In this document: positions 61,200 through 64,000 of the stretch, one piece after another | Position numbering within the stretch: position 1 is the stretch's first letter | Layout: the number at the start of each line of letters is the position of its first letter | Origin: Yponomeuta sedellus | Lineage: Eukaryota; Arthropoda; Insecta; Lepidoptera; Yponomeutidae | Assembly: GCA_934045075.1 (NCBI GenBank) | Contig: OW203732.1 | Span: 7,093,001-7,157,000 of the forward strand | Length of the DNA stretch: 64,000 nucleotides | Reading direction: 5' to 3' | Notes under the pieces: generated by a model | Told to the model about the DNA's origin: nothing | Database searches by the model: none | What the model saw: only the letters and a program-made list of their open reading frames with translations | Translations under genes and position numbers: made by a program

Positions 61200-64000
61200 A
61201 AGGCACTAAGTTAATAACATCGTCCTTGTGACGTAGTTTCAAGAGACGGAGGTGTTCTAATAGGGTAGAGTGGAATCTCTCTACGATACCGTTTTCGTTT
61301 GGGGTATGAGGTAACGTTCTATGGTGAATAATTTTATGGAGGGTTGTAAATTCGCTAAACAGCTGGTTTGTGAATTCGGTTCCGTTGTCCGTGACTATAG
61401 TAAGGGGTAAACCATGGTGAGTACAAAAATTCAACAGGGCTTGTAATACACTGATAGCAGTTCCGTCACGAAGGTGATAAGCTTGAGCGTATTTCGAGAA
61501 TACGTCCACTATGGTGAGGTACTTTTCATTCTGCACAGTAAGCAAATCCATGTGTACGATTTCGAATGGCTTGGTTGCTGGGGGAACGATATTGAATTGT
61601 TGTTTAATGGGATTACGATCGTATTTTGCCTGACCGCATGTCGTACAGCTGTTAATAAATTTAGTAATCTCTTCTCTCATTTTAGGCCAATAATAACGAC
61701 GGGAGAGAGCAAGGTAGCACTCGTTGATGCCGCGATGGTTCGTTTTTCCATCGTGGTAGTGCTTTATAATCTCTTGCTGTCTAAGGTATTCCTTGACATT
61801 TTCTACTTCGGTTTTAGCTAAAACTAAGTTCATGGCTGAAGATTTAAACTGTTCTTGAATTATGGGGATGATTTTATACATAGCCAGTGGGGGGTTGATC
61901 AGCAGGGCTGTTTTAACTTTAGGGTTGACAAATTCTTTTATGACGTGGACTACGTCATGCTCTAGGTTGGATTCTGACACTTGCACTACTGTTCTAGTGT
62001 GGGTGTCAAACGGCTTTGTTACGGTGGGACGTTTTTTTATGTCTCCGACTAAGGTAATGCAAATTTGCCTATGAAACTTGTTTAAGGGCTCTTCTACAAT
62101 GGGCACCTCTAATATAGGGTTCTCTCTACTTGTGTGAGCTGATGCTGTGCAAGAGTTGTGAACAGATGGGGGTGTCTCAGAGGGGTTCGCTAACAACGAG
62201 CTGAGCTCTTCTATGATGGAATCAAGTTCCTCGTTGTGGATCTCTACTCTGGAAAGGGCATCGGCATTGGTATTACTAGATCCTTTTTTATAGATGACAG
62301 AGAAGTCAAACTCACTCAGCTTCAGCTTCCATCTGGTTAGCCTCGAGTTTGGCTCCTTAAGACTCATAACCCATTGAAGTGGTTTATGGTCCGTTAGGAT
62401 TTTGAACTTTCGGCCATACAAGTAGGGCCTAAAGTACTTTGTCGCCCATACAATAGCGAGTAATTCTTTTTCGATCGTACTATAGTTCTGCTCGCTATCG
62501 TTTAGTGTGCGAGATGCATAACAGACTGGCTTATCGCTGCCTACAGGGCCTTGCGATAATACAGCGCCTATAGCGATATTCGATGCGTCAGTTGTTAGCA
62601 AGAAGTCCTTTGTAAAATCAGGGTACTGTAAGATCGGATCGTTGGTTAAGAGGGTCTTACATTTTTCAAAACACTCGATGTACTCAGCGTTAAGGGTTAC
62701 TTTCCTACCTTTTTTCAGGCACTGTGTCAGGGGCTTGGTTAAGCGTGCAAAGTCGGGGATGAATTTTCTATAGTAGCCTATAAGGCCTAAAAACTGTTTA
62801 ATTTCCTTGGGGGTTCTCGGAATGGGGTACTTTTCTATGGCGGAAATTTTGTCAGGGTTTGGTTTAATGCCTTCCCTAGTGATAACATGACCTAGGTACG
62901 CAGTTTCTAATTTCAGGAATTCGGACTTGTCTATCTGAATCTTGAAATTAGACTCTCGTAGTCTCTTAAATACTTTTTCCAGGTTAATGATGTGTTCCTG
63001 AAGGGATGTACTGAACACTATTATATCGTCAAGATAGACCAGACAGATGACATTCTGTAGGCCTTGGAGAACGTTGTCCATTACGCGTTGGAAGGTGGAC
63101 GGGGAGTTCTTTAAACCCATGGGCATACGTAAAAATTCGTAATGCCCGTTCTCTACATTAAATGCCGTCTTTGGAATGTCAGTAGGGTCCATTTCTACTT
63201 GGTAGAACCCGCTGGCAAGATCCAAGGTGGTAAAGTACTGACAGTTGCCAAGCTTGTCTAATACGTCACTTATGTTTGGAATTGGGTACTTGTCGTCATA
63301 AGTTTTCTCATTAACCTTCCGAAAATCTACGACTAAGCGCCATTTTGTTTTTCCAGAGGCATCTGTTTTTTTCGGCACCACCCAGATTGGTGAGCTCCAA
63401 GCCGACTCAGATGGCTGTATGATACCCTGGTCTAACATCTTCCCTATTTGATTTTTAACTTCGTCCCTATGGACGTAGGGGTAGCGGTAGCTCTTTGTAT
63501 AGACTGGCAATTCGTCCGTAGTGCGAATACGATGTTTTATTTTATTCGTGAATGTTAAGTTCTCGCCTTCGATGTAGAATACATCGGCGTATTTTTGGCA
63601 TAAGGCCTCTAAGTTAGCCTTTTCTTCCGCATTTAGGTGATCTGTGCGCAAGCGAGATAACACTTCGTTAGAGCGCGCGGACGGATGCTCGGGACGTGTG
63701 CACTCGATAGTGTACGTCTCCGCTAGGACGGCACGGTCCATTGAGAATATTAGGTCGTTTGAGGTGGGGTTCGATATCTCTACAAAACCTCGGCTGTTAG
63801 TGACGGTTGTGAGACATTCGTTGATGACGCAATTTGACATAATCTGCTCACTAATAAAAGCATCGCCATCATGTACGTTAACAGGAATTCTAACCAATTT
63901 AGAGGAATTGGCGGGAATCACGTACTCGTAAAGGTTGACGTTACGCGAGTTGTACATGTGGATGGGATTGGTGGAAAATTGCGTTATCAGCTGCTTATCT
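61177..64000 (-). CDS. Gypsy Pol: protease end, RT, RNase H, integrase (partial)
   Basis: The frame is open to the window edge, so the Met at 63957 is internal. Residues counted from that Met: a protease-to-RT linker at 1-130; RT about 150-400 with WRLVVDFRKVN, FLRMPMGLKN and YLDDIIVF (near 304); RNase H about 440-570 with TTDASNIAIGAVLSQ (near 455), STIEKELLAIVWA (near 497) and LTDHKPLQW; integrase zinc domain about 725-780 (HYHDGKTNHRG, CTTCGQAKYD); catalytic core with D near 803 (VHMDLL), D near 854 (VTDNGTEF) and E near 891 (NGIVERFH). It terminates prematurely at 61177 because of the one-base insertion. The upstream reading is intact. Confidence 0.92.
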   Translation of the reverse strand, partial: DKQLITQFSTNPIHMYNSRNVNLYEYVIPANSSKLVRIPVNVHDGDAFISEQIMSNCVINECLTTVTNSRGFVEISNPTSNDLIFSMDRAVLAETYTIECTRPEHPSARSNEVLSRLRTDHLNAEEKANLEALCQKYADVFYIEGENLTFTNKIKHRIRTTDELPVYTKSYRYPYVHRDEVKNQIGKMLDQGIIQPSESAWSSPIWVVPKKTDASGKTKWRLVVDFRKVNEKTYDDKYPIPNISDVLDKLGNCQYFTTLDLASGFYQVEMDPTDIPKTAFNVENGHYEFLRMPMGLKNSPSTFQRVMDNVLQGLQNVICLVYLDDIIVFSTSLQEHIINLEKVFKRLRESNFKIQIDKSEFLKLETAYLGHVITREGIKPNPDKISAIEKYPIPRTPKEIKQFLGLIGYYRKFIPDFARLTKPLTQCLKKGRKVTLNAEYIECFEKCKTLLTNDPILQYPDFTKDFLLTTDASNIAIGAVLSQGPVGSDKPVCYASRTLNDSEQNYSTIEKELLAIVWATKYFRPYLYGRKFKILTDHKPLQWVMSLKEPNSRLTRWKLKLSEFDFSVIYKKGSSNTNADALSRVEIHNEELDSIIEELSSLLANPSETPPSVHNSCTASAHTSRENPILEVPIVEEPLNKFHRQICITLVGDIKKRPTVTKPFDTHTRTVVQVSESNLEHDVVHVIKEFVNPKVKTALLINPPLAMYKIIPIIQEQFKSSAMNLVLAKTEVENVKEYLRQQEIIKHYHDGKTNHRGINECYLALSRRYYWPKMREEITKFINSCTTCGQAKYDRNPIKQQFNIVPPATKPFEIVHMDLLTVQNEKYLTIVDVFSKYAQAYHLRDGTAISVLQALLNFCTHHGLPLTIVTDNGTEFTNQLFSEFTTLHKIIHHRTLPHTPNENGIVERFHSTLLEHLRLLKLRHKDDVINLVPYANSGLQ

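Larger units (their letters stand above)
57413..64000 (-). mobile_element. Gypsy/errantivirus-like retrotransposon with env, 5' end off window
   Basis: Minus-strand order from the right edge is pol (protease end, RT, RNase H, integrase), env, polypurine tract, 3' LTR. The gag, PBS and 5' LTR lie beyond 64000. It is inserted into a SINE-A unit. Lesions are a one-base insertion in integrase near 61193-61195 and a 1,202-bp Harbinger-type insertion in env (59265-60466). The domain order and F-type Env place it with insect errantiviruses. Confidence 0.9.

Overview
The window is a stretch of insect nuclear DNA, most likely from a moth or butterfly (Lepidoptera). The clues are AT-rich unique DNA; RTE-like LINE 3' ends carrying the 'atgtccagcagtggac' signature; tRNA-headed SINEs with a 'cctcacgatgttttcctt'-type body; Jockey/CR1-type LINE tails ending in (attct)n or (atct)n; a piggyBac derivative; and env-bearing BEL/Pao and gypsy elements. 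The species assignment is inference. I found no convincing host protein-coding gene, rRNA gene or functional tRNA gene. Essentially everything recognisable is mobile or repetitive.

Layout. 0-27 kb is a mosaic of short retroposons. It holds a 5S-rRNA-like SINE family, two tRNA-derived SINE families (working names SINE-A and SINE-B), a third tRNA-headed SINE (SINE-C), 5'-truncated LINEs and three large microsatellite or GC-rich blocks: a 0.76-kb (GCCT)n array, a 0.9-kb GC-rich island with a 175-bp tandem repeat, and a 1.36-kb two-phase pentanucleotide array. 27.5-35.9 kb is one nearly intact BEL/Pao retrotransposon on the minus strand. It has two identical 244-bp LTRs, a 5-bp target duplication, a tRNA-Tyr-type primer binding site, and gag-protease-RT-RNaseH-integrase followed in frame by a baculovirus-F-like envelope. 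A single in-frame TGA in the RNase H region is the only visible lesion. 36-57 kb is again repeat mosaic and includes a 954-bp piggyBac deletion derivative with TTAA flanks. 57.4-64 kb holds the 3' two thirds of a gypsy/errantivirus-like element on the minus strand, entering from beyond the right edge. It is broken by a one-base frameshift in integrase and by a 1,202-bp PIF/Harbinger derivative inserted in env.

Insertion order can be read from the nesting: LINE, then BEL inside it; SINE-A dimer, then gypsy inside it, then Harbinger inside gypsy env. The least ordinary material is a class of 'foldback' retroposons. Two copies of a 440-465-bp element are perfect 190-203-bp inverted repeats with 9- and 12-bp target duplications, and several SINE-A copies have the same palindromic architecture with 10-13-bp duplications. 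Within each large copy the two arms share a private variant, which suggests that the palindrome was made at insertion.
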